Positions 8,297 to 16,943 are shown, counted from the first letter of the stretch. The stretch: 26,292 nucleotides of DNA from Flavobacteriales bacterium UBA720 (GCA_002297505.1 DBLQ01000034.1:1-26292); one strand, 5' to 3'. A program made the numbers and translations. Notes: generated by a model from the letters alone, not told the origin.

Positions 8297-9153
8297 TTTA
8301 ACTTGAGCTGATAAAGATTTCCGGTATGCGTTTTATTCCCTTCGTCGGTGATCAGGATCGTATTTTCATCCTTGAAACAGAGACCTTCTTTTTGTGTATG
8401 ATGATTCAGCTCGATGGTTTCCGCATTTCCGGAGAGGAACTGATTTCCCTTCCAGCCGGTGAAAATCCAGACTTTATCCGAACTTAGAATCGCTACTTTG
8501 TCTTTGCCCGGGCTGATGGCTGCACTGGTCACAGCACAGTGGTTGAACTGCCCGCAGGTCACGAAACTTCCAATCTTTTTGGAGGGCAGTTTCTGGTGCG
8601 GATTGTTGTCCACCTCATACAAAACCGTGGTGCCGTCAAATTTTGAACTTCTGTTTTTGGTGAAGAGGTAAAATTTATTTTGATAGATAAAAAAAGATTC
8701 CACATCAAAAATACGGTCCTTCTTCTTTGGCGGAAAATCCCTCTGTTCGGGATAGTAAAATTCAATTACAGAAGCCGCTTCCGCCTGATCTTTGTCAAGG
8801 TCTGACGCATTAATCTTGTATATGGCCAGATTCTGCCGATCATTATCATTATTCCCGAAATCGCCAATATAGATGTTACCCTCATCATCCGAGGTCAGAT
8901 CTTCCCAGTCATTGTTCTCAACATTGGTGATTCTGATTTGCTTTTTTAGAACACCTTTTTCATTAAAACCAAAGAGAATGTTATCATTATGTTGGTCTTC
9001 AATAGTCCATATCAGCGGTGAGACTTTAGAAATCTCGCAGGCAGAAGCTTCCTTCAGGTTCTTGGGCAGCGGAGCCAAAATAGAGAACTGATCATTGGTC
9101 TGAGAGCAGGACAGCGTGATGGTGAGCAATGCGAAAAGGGATAATATTTTCAT
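8293..9153 (-). CDS. Lipoprotein, probable beta-propeller (SdiA-regulated-like)
   Basis: A 286-residue protein. The N-terminus MKILSLFALLTITLSC is a lipoprotein signal with the lipidated Cys at 16, followed by SQTND. The body has repeated short blade-like segments of the type WEDLTSDDEGNIYIGDFGNN, FYLFTKNR, KVAILSSDKVWIFTGW and EGLCFKDENTILITDEG. This pattern resembles SdiA-regulated/phytase-like beta-propellers; the assignment is by pattern only. It is likely anchored in the outer membrane or periplasm. No catalytic residues stand out. It ends by overlapping the GNAT gene (4 nt, convergent). The 173-bp gap upstream contains AT-rich palindromes but no clear promoter match. Confidence 0.75.
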   Translation of the reverse strand: MKILSLFALLTITLSCSQTNDQFSILAPLPKNLKEASACEISKVSPLIWTIEDQHNDNILFGFNEKGVLKKQIRITNVENNDWEDLTSDDEGNIYIGDFGNNDNDRQNLAIYKINASDLDKDQAEAASVIEFYYPEQRDFPPKKKDRIFDVESFFIYQNKFYLFTKNRSSKFDGTTVLYEVDNNPHQKLPSKKIGSFVTCGQFNHCAVTSAAISPGKDKVAILSSDKVWIFTGWKGNQFLSGNAETIELNHHTQKEGLCFKDENTILITDEGNKTHTGNLYQLKLN

Positions 9154-9210
9154 GAATTTTATGGTAGATGTTTATGTGTTATGGAATCTTAAATTGTTAT
9201 TTGAGAAATT

Positions 9211-9226
9211 AAATTTAATTAAATTT
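9211..9226. repeat. 16-bp perfect AT palindrome
   Basis: AAATTTAATTAAATTT is identical to its reverse complement. It lies upstream of the lipoprotein gene, and a second palindrome (TTAATTAATTAA) follows at 9244-9255. It may be an operator, but AT-only palindromes arise easily by chance. Confidence 0.3.
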
Positions 9227-9270
9227 TGGGTCAATTCGTCACCTTAATTAATTAAATTGATTCAGCAACA

Positions 9271-9307
9271 GTCAAAAAAATGCACAACTGTAAAAGCTGT
9301 GCATTTT
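9271..9307 (-). terminator. Intrinsic terminator of queA (may act on both strands)
   Basis: A 10-bp perfect stem (AAAATGCACA 9277-9286 with TGTGCATTTT 9298-9307) is followed on the minus strand by a run of seven T. It lies just downstream of the queA stop. Confidence 0.85.
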
Positions 9308-9326
9308 CAACATTTATATTTTAATC

Positions 9327-10376
9327 TTAAAGGATTAGCATCGCATCGCCATAAGAATAGAATTTATATTTTTCTTTGATCGCTTCTTCGTAAGCTTGCA
9401 TCACAAAATCTTTCCCTGCAAACGCGGCAATCATCATGATGAGCGTCGATTTTGGCGTGTGGAAATTTGTAATCATAGAATTGGCTACACCGAAGTCGTG
9501 CGGCGGATAGATGAACTTATTGGTCCAGCCTCTGTACGGCCCAATTTTTTTGTTGGATGAGACCGAAGTTTCCAGTGCTCTCATAGAAGTCGTTCCCACG
9601 GCGCAAACTCTGCGATTCTCTTCAACGGCCTTGTTGATGATGGCAGCATTTTTTTCGTCGATGATCACTTCTTCAGATTCCATCTTGTGCTTGGATAGAT
9701 CCTCTACCTCAATCGGGTTAAAGGTTCCCAATCCCACGTGAAGCGTGATCTCCGCAAAGTCAATACCTTTGATTTCCATACGCTTCATCAGGTGTTTGGA
9801 GAAGTGAAGACCTGCTGTAGGCGCTGCTACCGCACCTTCTACTTTGGCGTAGATCGTCTGATACCTTTCCGCATCTTCCGGCTCTACCTCTCTTTTGATG
9901 TATTTTGGAAGCGGCGTCTCACCCAGTTCGGTCAGCTTAGCGCGGAATTCTTCATACGATCCGTCGAAAAGGAATCTCAATGTTCTCCCTCTGGAAGTGG
10001 TATTGTCAATAACTTCTGCCACCAGAGATTCGTCTTCTGTAAAGAATAATTTGTTACCGATTCTGATCTTTCTGGCAGGATCTACCAGCACGTCCCAGAC
10101 GCGGGTCTCTGCATCCAGCTCTCTCAGAAGAAAAACCTCGATTTTGGCTCCGGTTTTTTCTTTGTTACCAAACAATCTTGCTGGAAAAACTTTGGTGTTG
10201 TTGAAGATGAAAAGATCCTTCTCATCGAAGTAATCGATCACATCTTTGAATAATTTATGCTCAATAGTCTGGTCTTTTCTGTTAAGAACCATTAATCTTG
10301 CTTCGTCACGGTTTTCTGATGGGTGTTCTGCCAGTAATTCTGCTGGCAAATCGAAATTGAAATCAGATGTTTTCAT
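9327..10376 (-). CDS. queA: tRNA preQ1 ribosyltransferase-isomerase QueA
   Basis: QueA transfers and isomerises the ribosyl moiety of S-adenosylmethionine onto preQ1 at tRNA position 34, giving epoxyqueuosine. The 349-residue product matches the usual family length (about 340-356). Family motifs are clear: DFNFDLPAELLAEHP at the start, then FIFNNTKVFPARL, AAPTAGLHF, HVGLGTFNPI and FHTPKSTLIMMIAAFAG. The frame is open up to 10436, but ATG 10376 gives the canonical N-terminus, and a promoter at 10434-10465 excludes the longer form. It is monocistronic with its own terminator. Queuosine is normally completed by QueG or QueH; neither is in view. Confidence 0.97.
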   Translation of the reverse strand: MKTSDFNFDLPAELLAEHPSENRDEARLMVLNRKDQTIEHKLFKDVIDYFDEKDLFIFNNTKVFPARLFGNKEKTGAKIEVFLLRELDAETRVWDVLVDPARKIRIGNKLFFTEDESLVAEVIDNTTSRGRTLRFLFDGSYEEFRAKLTELGETPLPKYIKREVEPEDAERYQTIYAKVEGAVAAPTAGLHFSKHLMKRMEIKGIDFAEITLHVGLGTFNPIEVEDLSKHKMESEEVIIDEKNAAIINKAVEENRRVCAVGTTSMRALETSVSSNKKIGPYRGWTNKFIYPPHDFGVANSMITNFHTPKSTLIMMIAAFAGKDFVMQAYEEAIKEKYKFYSYGDAMLIL

Positions 10377-10400
10377 AAAATTTACGGATTTTACTTTTGG

Positions 10401-10415
10401 ACAGGCCAGGCCTGT
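10401..10415. promoter_or_regulatory. 15-nt palindrome in the queA leader
   Basis: ACAGGCC-A-GGCCTGT, a perfect 7-bp inverted repeat, sits between the predicted queA promoter and its ATG. It is GC-rich in an AT-rich leader. It could be an operator or an mRNA hairpin. Confidence 0.4.
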
Positions 10416-10433
10416 ATTAAAATTTGCGAGCGG

Positions 10434-10465
10434 CAAAGATACGATATCAAAAGCCCTTTGTCAAG
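10434..10465 (-). promoter_or_regulatory. queA promoter
   Basis: On the minus strand a -33 element (CTTG, 10462-10465) is followed after 20 nt by TATCTTTG (10434-10441), an exact TAnnTTTG. The predicted transcript starts inside the longer queA open frame, which supports ATG 10376. Confidence 0.65.
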
Positions 10466-10614
10466 TAAATGTGTGGTTTTGACCAAAAGATTGGCGATGT
10501 GTTCTGATAATCGATATTTTTTTGGAAAATTCATACTGATATTTGGTGATTTCTGGAAAAAACATTTAATTTAGTGCAATTAAAACTTGTTATCGTCAAT
10601 TAAATGCCTTTGTT

Positions 10615-12423
10615 ATGAGTATTGAGAACGAAAATCCTGAGAATGAAAATCTAATTCCGTCCACCGAAGTTTCTGACCATAAGACTGAGAATCAGGCTCC
10701 TGAGCGTGAGGAATTACCTGTAGAAGAACCTGAAGCAGCACACGAATCGCCAGACGATAATTTTTCTCAACTTTCCCTGGCGCAGACGCTGGATGAGATG
10801 GAAAAGATCATCAATAAGGCAGATGCGGCGGCATCCTACAGAACTTTCAGCAGTTTAAGGGATCATGCCAATCATAAACTCGCTGAAGAAGTTGAGGACA
10901 AAAAGCAGGAATATCTCTCACAGGGCAATCCGGAAGAACATTTTGAATACCATCATCCCCTGTCTTCACGTTTTTCTGCGCTGGTCCATATCTTCAAAGA
11001 AAAACAGGACGATTTCCACAAGCATCAGGAAGCAGAACATCAGCATAATCTGGAGGAACGTCTTCAGATCATCGAGAGGCTTAAGCACCTTTACACCAGT
11101 TCGGAGCCAGGGACCAATCTTTTCCGTGCCATCCGCGAGATCAAGGAAGCGTGGGGCAATGCGGGTCAGGTAGCAAAAGCAGAATTCAAAAATCTTAACA
11201 ATAATTATTTTCATCATCTCAAAATGTTCAATGAGATGCTGGATCTTAATAAAGAATATCTGGAGCAGGAATTTGCGCACAATCTAGAAAAAAGACAGCA
11301 CATCATCCAGCGTGCAAAGGAGCTTTTGGATGAGCCTGTGGTGCAGAAAGCGCTGAATGAACTCCAGTACCTTCATAAACTTTGGAAAGAGGAAGCCGAG
11401 CCTGTAGCAGAGGAATTCCGCGAGAAAACCTGGGAAGAGTTTAAGGAAGTTTCCAATAAAATCCATGAAAGAAAATCTGAGCTGATGGCCGTCATCGAGG
11501 CTGACCAGCAGGAAAATCTTGACAAGAAAAATAAAATTATTGAAGAGCTGCAAAGCTATTCCAAAGCGGAGAATGCCAATCATAACTTCCTGCAGCAGGC
11601 CATTAAAAGGGTAGAGGAACTGCGCGCCGACTTTCTGAAACTGGGTCCGGTTCCGAAAAAACTGTCCAACCAAAACTGGACGGACTTCAAACAGGCACTG
11701 CGGGATTTTAATACTTCGAAGAATGATTTTTATAAAAATCTGAAGGGATCGCAGATTCATAACCTGGAACAAAAGTTGGCCCTTATTAAGACTGCTCAGG
11801 ATAACATGAATTCCGAAGATTGGGATACCGTGGTGCCGCTGTTCAAAAAACTGCAGGACGACTGGAAAAAAGTGGGGCATGTGCCAAGAAGTCAGGCTAA
11901 TAAAGTCTGGGACGATTTCCGCGATGCCTGCAATACATTCTTCAAAAATTACCGCGACAAAAACAATGCAGCCGGTGATAACTGGAAGGAAAATTATAAA
12001 AATAAAAAAGCGCTTCTGGATGAGCTCAAAGCGCTGACTGACGAAGATGGCTCTGTGGAGAAAATCGAGAATATCAAGAACGCCTGGAATGCCATCGGCA
12101 AGGTGCCAAAGGATAAACTGGCCATCAATACAGAATTTAACAAGACGCTGAGAGAAAAGCTAAAGCTCAACAAAATCAATGAATTTGATCTCAAGGATGA
12201 AAATCTCTCCGAAAGTCAACTGACAGACAAGGCCAGAAAAATCAAAAATCAGATTGCCGACCTGGAAGCGGAAGTGGTGCAGCTGGAAAATAACTTATCC
12301 TTCTTCACTGCGCCTACCAGAGAAAATCCGCTTCTGAAAGATACCTATGATAAGTTGGACAGCAAAAAAGAACAGCTGGAAAGCCTGAAGCAGACGCTTC
12401 ATCATATCATTGCAGGCGAATAG
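10615..12423 (+). CDS. DUF349-repeat coiled protein
   Basis: A 602-residue soluble protein. Residues 1-50 are acidic and look disordered. The rest is built from about five tandem DUF349 units, each carrying a Trp or aromatic plus an amphipathic helix: IKEAWGNAGQV, LHKLWKEEAEPV, LRADFLKLGPVPKKL, LQDDWKKVGHVPR and IKNAWNAIGKVPKDKL. A predicted coiled coil forms the C-terminus (LEAEVVQLENNLSFF). DUF349 proteins are common in Bacteroidota; their function is poorly known and I assign none. It has no signal peptide, so it is probably cytoplasmic. It is monocistronic, with a strong terminator. No convincing -7/-33 promoter was found upstream. Confidence 0.9.
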   Translation: MSIENENPENENLIPSTEVSDHKTENQAPEREELPVEEPEAAHESPDDNFSQLSLAQTLDEMEKIINKADAAASYRTFSSLRDHANHKLAEEVEDKKQEYLSQGNPEEHFEYHHPLSSRFSALVHIFKEKQDDFHKHQEAEHQHNLEERLQIIERLKHLYTSSEPGTNLFRAIREIKEAWGNAGQVAKAEFKNLNNNYFHHLKMFNEMLDLNKEYLEQEFAHNLEKRQHIIQRAKELLDEPVVQKALNELQYLHKLWKEEAEPVAEEFREKTWEEFKEVSNKIHERKSELMAVIEADQQENLDKKNKIIEELQSYSKAENANHNFLQQAIKRVEELRADFLKLGPVPKKLSNQNWTDFKQALRDFNTSKNDFYKNLKGSQIHNLEQKLALIKTAQDNMNSEDWDTVVPLFKKLQDDWKKVGHVPRSQANKVWDDFRDACNTFFKNYRDKNNAAGDNWKENYKNKKALLDELKALTDEDGSVEKIENIKNAWNAIGKVPKDKLAINTEFNKTLREKLKLNKINEFDLKDENLSESQLTDKARKIKNQIADLEAEVVQLENNLSFFTAPTRENPLLKDTYDKLDSKKEQLESLKQTLHHIIAGE

Positions 12424-12444
12424 TAATACCTACAATATCATGCT

Positions 12445-12475
12445 AAGAATCCTCTTTTGTTAAGAGGATTTTTTT
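12445..12475 (+). terminator. Intrinsic terminator of the DUF349 gene
   Basis: A 9-bp stem (AATCCTCTT 12448-12456 with AAGAGGATT 12462-12470), a 5-nt loop and a T tract. Confidence 0.9.
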
Positions 12476-12543
12476 GTGCGGTAATGGGATGTAAACAATT
12501 ATTAATAATCAAATTCAAAATAATAAAAACTATGTTGTAAAAA

Positions 12544-12561
12544 AATGATATTTTTATCATT
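12544..12561. promoter_or_regulatory. Inverted repeat upstream of the endonuclease gene
   Basis: AATGATA-TTTT-TATCATT is a 7-bp perfect inverted repeat, 20 nt before the ATG at 12582. It could be an operator or a leader hairpin. No clear -7 motif accompanies it. Confidence 0.35.
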
Positions 12562-12581
12562 CTCTTTTTAAAAACGGAGAT

Positions 12582-14444
12582 ATGATAAAAAAATACTTTT
12601 TAGCTCTTGCAATCATCCCAGTTCTAAATGTAGCGCAGGCGCCCGATGGCTATTATGCCGGGACAGAAAATCTCTCCGGTTATAAGCTGAAGTCAAAGCT
12701 GCACGACATTATCTCCACCAGGAATGTTAACTGGAATTATGAAGATCTGAAAACATTGTATGGCCAGACGGATATTGACAGGTATTACGATTATGATGCC
12801 GGCAATAGCACTTATCTCCTGGATATCTATTCCAATAATCCTGCAGGAATCACGGCCTACCATTACACGCTGAGCAATATCATCAGCAGTGCCAATGCCG
12901 AAGGTCTGGGCTGGAACCGGGAGCACATGATGCCTCAGAGCTCCTTCAACAGCGCTTATCCGATGTATTCCGATCTGTTCTTCGTGGTGCCTACGGATGC
13001 GAGAATCAACCAGTTGAGAAGCAACTATCCTTACGGGAAAGCCGGCGCTACAACCTATTACAATTTCACGAATGGCTCGAAACAGGCATCCAACGGGACG
13101 CCGAATGCCACATATACCGGAAGAGTTTATGAACCTATCGATGAGTTCAAAGGTGATGTGGCAAGAGCGCTTCTCTATTTTGCGGTGCGGTACGAAGGCA
13201 AATTGTCAAGTTTCAATTATGCGACCAACGCAGATCCCACCAAAGATCAGAATCCGCTGAACGGAACGGAAGAAAAAGCCTACGAAGATTGGTATATGGC
13301 GATGCTCCTCAACTGGCATCAGCAGGATCCCGTCTCACAGCGGGAAATTGATAGGAATAATGCGGTTTATGCGATTCAGAAAAATAGAAATCCCTTCATA
13401 GATCATCCGGAATGGGTAAGTTTGATATGGAACCAGACGCAGGATAATGTGGCACCATCCGCACCTTCGCAGCTGACTCTGGAGAGAAACTCAGCTTACT
13501 TTGTCAATCTGAAATGGCAAGCCAATCCGGAGCCGGATGTTTTGGGCTACAGAATTTATATGGACAATGTGCTGATTGGAACCTCTAAAACCAACTCTTT
13601 TTCAGCAGACCATCTCGCACCCAATACGATATACAATTACACTGTGAAAGCGTATGACTCTTCTTATTTGGAAAGCCCGCAAAGTGCTTCCTTGAGCGTA
13701 ACCACGCTGGCGAACGATGTTTTTGCAAAAGATCTGCAAATCATCAGATATCTCGAGGGAACCGGCAATAACAAAGCCTTCGAAATTGCCAACAGAACAG
13801 GCCACACAGTGAATTTGCAAGGTTATAAATTGTATATTCAATATAAAGGAACAGGAAGCACCTATTATTTTGGGGAACCGTTTGAACTGGAAGGCGAGCT
13901 GGAGAACAATCAAAGCTTTGTGGCCATTAATCCCAATGCCAGTTTCAGCTGTTTTACAAACTCCGATGCCCGATTTGTTACAGCTTCACCATCGCTCACT
14001 TTTTCAGGGACTAACTATGTTGATCTTTCCTACAGGTCTGGTACAGTGGATGCCATCGGTGTAAAAGGGCTTGACAATTCCAATGCCGATAAGTCGCTCT
14101 ACAGAAAACCGGAATTCACCAATCCTACAGCAAGTTTTGATGCAAATGAGTGGACGTCTTATGCGTCGGACTACTGTCAGGGTCTAGGTGTTCTGGCCAT
14201 TGCCGATCATTTCAATAAGAATTTTGATTTAAGCATTTATCCGAATCCTGTATCTGACCGCCTAAATATCACGGGAGACATCAGCGGTGCCAAGTTTGTC
14301 AGGATTTATGACCTTTCCGGGAAACTTGTCAAAGACGTCAAAATTCCGCTGAATACGGAAAAGATCATCAATGTCGAAAAATTGATTCCGAATATTTATA
14401 TTCTGAACATCGACGGAAAAGCAGTAAAGTTCATCAAAAGATAA
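12582..14444 (+). CDS. T9SS-exported endonuclease I family nuclease
   Basis: A 620-residue secreted nuclease. The signal peptide ends near residue 18-20 (NVAQA). The endonuclease I domain (about 25-285) contains the signature WNREHMMPQSSF with catalytic His115 and the closing RNNAVYAIQKNRNPFIDHPEW. A fibronectin type III domain follows (about 291-375). Next is a lamin-tail-like beta domain (about 384-530, beginning LQIIRYLEG). Finally a T9SS type A sorting domain (about 551-620) has IYPNPVSDRLNI, VRIYDLSGKLV and a terminal KFIKR. Endonuclease I enzymes degrade DNA without sequence specificity, so this one probably digests external DNA at the cell surface or in the medium. It is monocistronic with a strong terminator. 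Confidence 0.95.
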   Translation: MIKKYFLALAIIPVLNVAQAPDGYYAGTENLSGYKLKSKLHDIISTRNVNWNYEDLKTLYGQTDIDRYYDYDAGNSTYLLDIYSNNPAGITAYHYTLSNIISSANAEGLGWNREHMMPQSSFNSAYPMYSDLFFVVPTDARINQLRSNYPYGKAGATTYYNFTNGSKQASNGTPNATYTGRVYEPIDEFKGDVARALLYFAVRYEGKLSSFNYATNADPTKDQNPLNGTEEKAYEDWYMAMLLNWHQQDPVSQREIDRNNAVYAIQKNRNPFIDHPEWVSLIWNQTQDNVAPSAPSQLTLERNSAYFVNLKWQANPEPDVLGYRIYMDNVLIGTSKTNSFSADHLAPNTIYNYTVKAYDSSYLESPQSASLSVTTLANDVFAKDLQIIRYLEGTGNNKAFEIANRTGHTVNLQGYKLYIQYKGTGSTYYFGEPFELEGELENNQSFVAINPNASFSCFTNSDARFVTASPSLTFSGTNYVDLSYRSGTVDAIGVKGLDNSNADKSLYRKPEFTNPTASFDANEWTSYASDYCQGLGVLAIADHFNKNFDLSIYPNPVSDRLNITGDISGAKFVRIYDLSGKLVKDVKIPLNTEKIINVEKLIPNIYILNIDGKAVKFIKR

Positions 14445-14464
14445 TTCCCTTTAGAATCAAAAAT

Positions 14465-14497
14465 AAAAAAGCATTTCACAGTTGAAATGCTTTTTTT
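14465..14497 (+). terminator. Intrinsic terminator of the endonuclease gene
   Basis: GCATTTCA (14471-14478) pairs with TGAAATGC (14483-14490) around a 4-nt loop. Flanking A and T runs lengthen the stem and make it potentially bidirectional. Confidence 0.9.
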
Positions 14498-14572
14498 GTT
14501 TATGTTTTTTTATGCCTGATCTTATAGAACTTGGCAATGTTATAAATTTTACGAAGAGAAATATAAAATTCG

Positions 14573-14580
14573 TAAATTTG
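14573..14580 (+). promoter_or_regulatory. -7 promoter motif of the purC-purF operon
   Basis: TAAATTTG is an exact TAnnTTTG, 78 nt before the purC ATG. The -33 region is weak (TTTACG). It predicts a leader of about 70 nt. Confidence 0.5.
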
Positions 14581-14612
14581 TGCATAAATCTAATCGTAAA
14601 AATTTTAAATTG

Positions 14613-14634
14613 AAATCGTAAGTCGTTATGATTT
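14613..14634 (+). promoter_or_regulatory. Hairpin in the purC leader
   Basis: AAATCGTAA (14613-14621) pairs with TTATGATTT (14626-14634) through nine pairs, one of them G-U, around a GTCG loop. It ends 24 nt before the start codon. The left arm's AATCGTAA also occurs at 14592-14599, so an alternative pairing or a repeated binding site is possible. Confidence 0.35.
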
Positions 14635-14658
14635 CCGTTTAAAAAAATGAAAGTCATT

Positions 14659-15381
14659 ATGAGTCAAAAGAAAGAAATGCTTTACGAAGGTAAAGCTAAA
14701 CAGGTTTTTGCTACCGACAAACCTGATGAAGTTGTTGTTCGTTACAAGGATGATGCAACAGCTTTCAATGCACAGAAACGCGGTCAGTTCGATAGAAAAG
14801 GCGAATTGAACAATGCGATTTCAACACTGATATTCGGTTATCTTATCGAAAACGGAATTCCGACACATTTTATCGAGAAACTTGATGACAGAGAGCAACT
14901 GGTAAAAAAAGTGGACATCATTCCTTTGGAAATGGTAGTGCGCAACTATGTGGCCGGCAGTATGGCGCAGAGATTGGGCGTAGAAGAAGGTCTGAAATCA
15001 CCTGTCACCATTTTTGACCTTTGCTACAAAAAGGATGAACTGGGTGATCCGCTCATTAACGATCATCACGCCGTTTTCCTGGGTGCAGCAAGCTATGAGG
15101 AACTCAGCGAGATGTATGCGCTCACCGATAAAATCAATCAACTTTTAATTGCCTTATTTGACAAGGCCAACGTCATCCTTGTTGATTTCAAAATAGAATT
15201 AGGAAAAACTTCCGACGGCAAGATTGTTCTGGCAGACGAAATCTCTCCGGATACCTGCAGACTCTGGGACAAGGATACGATGAAAAAGCTGGACAAAGAC
15301 AGATTCCGCAGAGATCTGGGCGAGATCACAGAAGCTTATGTGGAGATTTACAACAGATTACAGACCGCTTTAGAAAAATAA
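14659..15381 (+). CDS. purC: SAICAR synthase PurC
   Basis: PurC joins CAIR and aspartate, using ATP, to make SAICAR in purine synthesis. The 240-residue product fits the family (E. coli 237). Motifs: LYEGKAKQVF for nucleotide binding, KDDATAFNAQKRG, VVRNYVAGS, DFKIELG and the signature DEISPDTCRLWD. An in-frame ATG also exists at 14647, but ATG 14659 starts MSQKKEMLYEGKAK, which matches the usual N-terminus. It is first in an operon with purF, 20 nt downstream. Confidence 0.97.
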   Translation: MSQKKEMLYEGKAKQVFATDKPDEVVVRYKDDATAFNAQKRGQFDRKGELNNAISTLIFGYLIENGIPTHFIEKLDDREQLVKKVDIIPLEMVVRNYVAGSMAQRLGVEEGLKSPVTIFDLCYKKDELGDPLINDHHAVFLGAASYEELSEMYALTDKINQLLIALFDKANVILVDFKIELGKTSDGKIVLADEISPDTCRLWDKDTMKKLDKDRFRRDLGEITEAYVEIYNRLQTALEK

Positions 15382-15401
15382 AATCCGAGATTAAATTAAA
15401 A

Positions 15402-16922
15402 ATGGATTTAGAATTTCAACAATATAGCACGTTACCGAAATACGCATTTCAAAACCGCTACGAGGAATTCGAAGAAGCCAAACATCTTTCCAGAGAAGAG
15501 ACAGGAAACTATCCTTTTGATAAAATGGAAGAAGAATGTGGCGTGTTCGGATTGCATTCTACAGATACTGTAGATACATTTTCACTGTCCCAGTTTGGAC
15601 TTTTCGCATTACAGCATCGCGGCCAGGAAGCTTGTGGTATTGCGGTGGGCAATAAAGGCAAGATATTCTCTATCAAGGACGAAGGCCTGGTTCTGGATGT
15701 TTTCAAAACCATTGAGGAGCCGGAACAGTTCATGGGAAGCACCGTGATCGGGCACACAAGATATACCACGGCGGGCGACAAGAAAAAGTACAACTTCCAG
15801 CCTTTTTTCGCGAAGAACGAGTACGACCAGATTATCCTTTCCATCGCTCACAATGGGAATTTGACCAACGCCAAGCACTTGAGAAAAGAGTTGGAGGACG
15901 AAGGTGTGGTTTTCCGCGCGACGTCTGATACCGAGGTGATTTTACGATTGATCCAGAAAAATCTGGACTTGGGACTTCGCGGTGCGATCAAGGCAACTAT
16001 GGAGAAGATTGAGGGCGCCTATTCGGTAGTCGGGATTACGAGAAATAAGTTTTTTGCGTTCCGGGATTTCAATGGTATCAGGCCTCTGGTGCTTGGTGCA
16101 ATTGACGAAAATACATTTGTGGTGGCTTCAGAAAGTTGCGCACTGGACGGCGTTGGAGCCCAGTATGTGCGTGACATTTTACCTGGTGAAATCGTCTACA
16201 CCAGCGATAACGAAGAAGGATTGCAGTCTTATCTGGTCAAAGATGATTGTGTCAATAAAATCTGTGCTTTCGAGTACATTTATTTTGCGAGACCAGATTC
16301 TACTCTTGAAGGCATCAATGTTCACGAAGTGCGGGAAAAATCTGGCATGAAAATTTGGGAACAGGCGCCTGTGGATGCGGATATTGTGATAGGCGTTCCG
16401 GATTCCGGCGTTCCTGCAGCCATTGGTTTTTCCAAGGCTTCCGGCATACCTTTCAGGCCGGTTCTGATCAAAAATCGATATATCGGGCGGTCCTTCATTA
16501 TTCCATCCCAGGAAATGCGGGAACATTTTGTGAACCTGAAGCTGAACCCGATTATTTCTGAGATGAAGGATAAAAGAGTAGTCATTATTGATGATTCAAT
16601 TGTCCGCGGAACCACCTCAAAAAGACTGGTGAAGATTCTGAAAAATGCCGGTGTGAAAGAAATCCATTTCAGAAGCGTGTCTCCGCCAATTATAGCACCA
16701 TGCTTTTTAGGAATTGATACACCTACAAAGGATGATCTGATCTCGGCCAACATGAGCAAGGAAGAACTACGCAAATATCTGGATGTAGACAGTCTGGAGT
16801 TTCTGAGTGTCGAGAATTTGGTTGACATTTTAGGTTCTCCGAATCACTGTTTCGGATGTTTCACCGAAAAATATCCTGTTAAGAATCCTGATGAATTAGC
16901 CTTCGTAGACCAAGGCGATTAA
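15402..16922 (+). CDS. purF: Amidophosphoribosyltransferase PurF, Fe-S type
   Basis: PurF carries out the first committed step of purine synthesis, converting PRPP and glutamine to phosphoribosylamine. The product has 506 residues. The catalytic N-terminal Cys is C46, in EEECGVFGL, so a 45-residue propeptide must be removed, longer than the 11 residues of Bacillus subtilis. The glutaminase domain has LQHRGQEACGI and GHTRYTTAG. The PRPP loop is VVIIDDSIVRGTTSKRL. Four cysteines (C288 in ICAFEYIYFARPDS, C434 in APCFLGID, C483 and C486 in NHCFGCF) match the ligands of the oxygen-sensitive [4Fe-4S] class known from B. subtilis. It is co-transcribed with purC and followed by a terminator. Confidence 0.97.
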   Translation: MDLEFQQYSTLPKYAFQNRYEEFEEAKHLSREETGNYPFDKMEEECGVFGLHSTDTVDTFSLSQFGLFALQHRGQEACGIAVGNKGKIFSIKDEGLVLDVFKTIEEPEQFMGSTVIGHTRYTTAGDKKKYNFQPFFAKNEYDQIILSIAHNGNLTNAKHLRKELEDEGVVFRATSDTEVILRLIQKNLDLGLRGAIKATMEKIEGAYSVVGITRNKFFAFRDFNGIRPLVLGAIDENTFVVASESCALDGVGAQYVRDILPGEIVYTSDNEEGLQSYLVKDDCVNKICAFEYIYFARPDSTLEGINVHEVREKSGMKIWEQAPVDADIVIGVPDSGVPAAIGFSKASGIPFRPVLIKNRYIGRSFIIPSQEMREHFVNLKLNPIISEMKDKRVVIIDDSIVRGTTSKRLVKILKNAGVKEIHFRSVSPPIIAPCFLGIDTPTKDDLISANMSKEELRKYLDVDSLEFLSVENLVDILGSPNHCFGCFTEKYPVKNPDELAFVDQGD

Positions 16923-16943
16923 GCTGAAAAGTAGATAAATTAG

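Noticed and set aside
10377..10436. 20-codon extension of queA
   Set aside because: It overlaps the predicted promoter and is outside the family's usual N-terminus.
10605..10612. TGCCTTTG as the -7 box of the DUF349 gene
   Set aside because: It ends 2 nt before the ATG, which would place the transcription start inside the coding region.
11284..11880. 198-codon open frame antisense to the DUF349 gene
   Set aside because: It mirrors a Lys/Glu-rich coiled-coil gene, which typically yields long Leu/Phe-rich antisense frames.
14529..14545. TTGGCA upstream of purC as a sigma-54 -24 element
   Set aside because: The -12 position reads AA instead of GC, and a TAnnTTTG motif lies closer to the gene.
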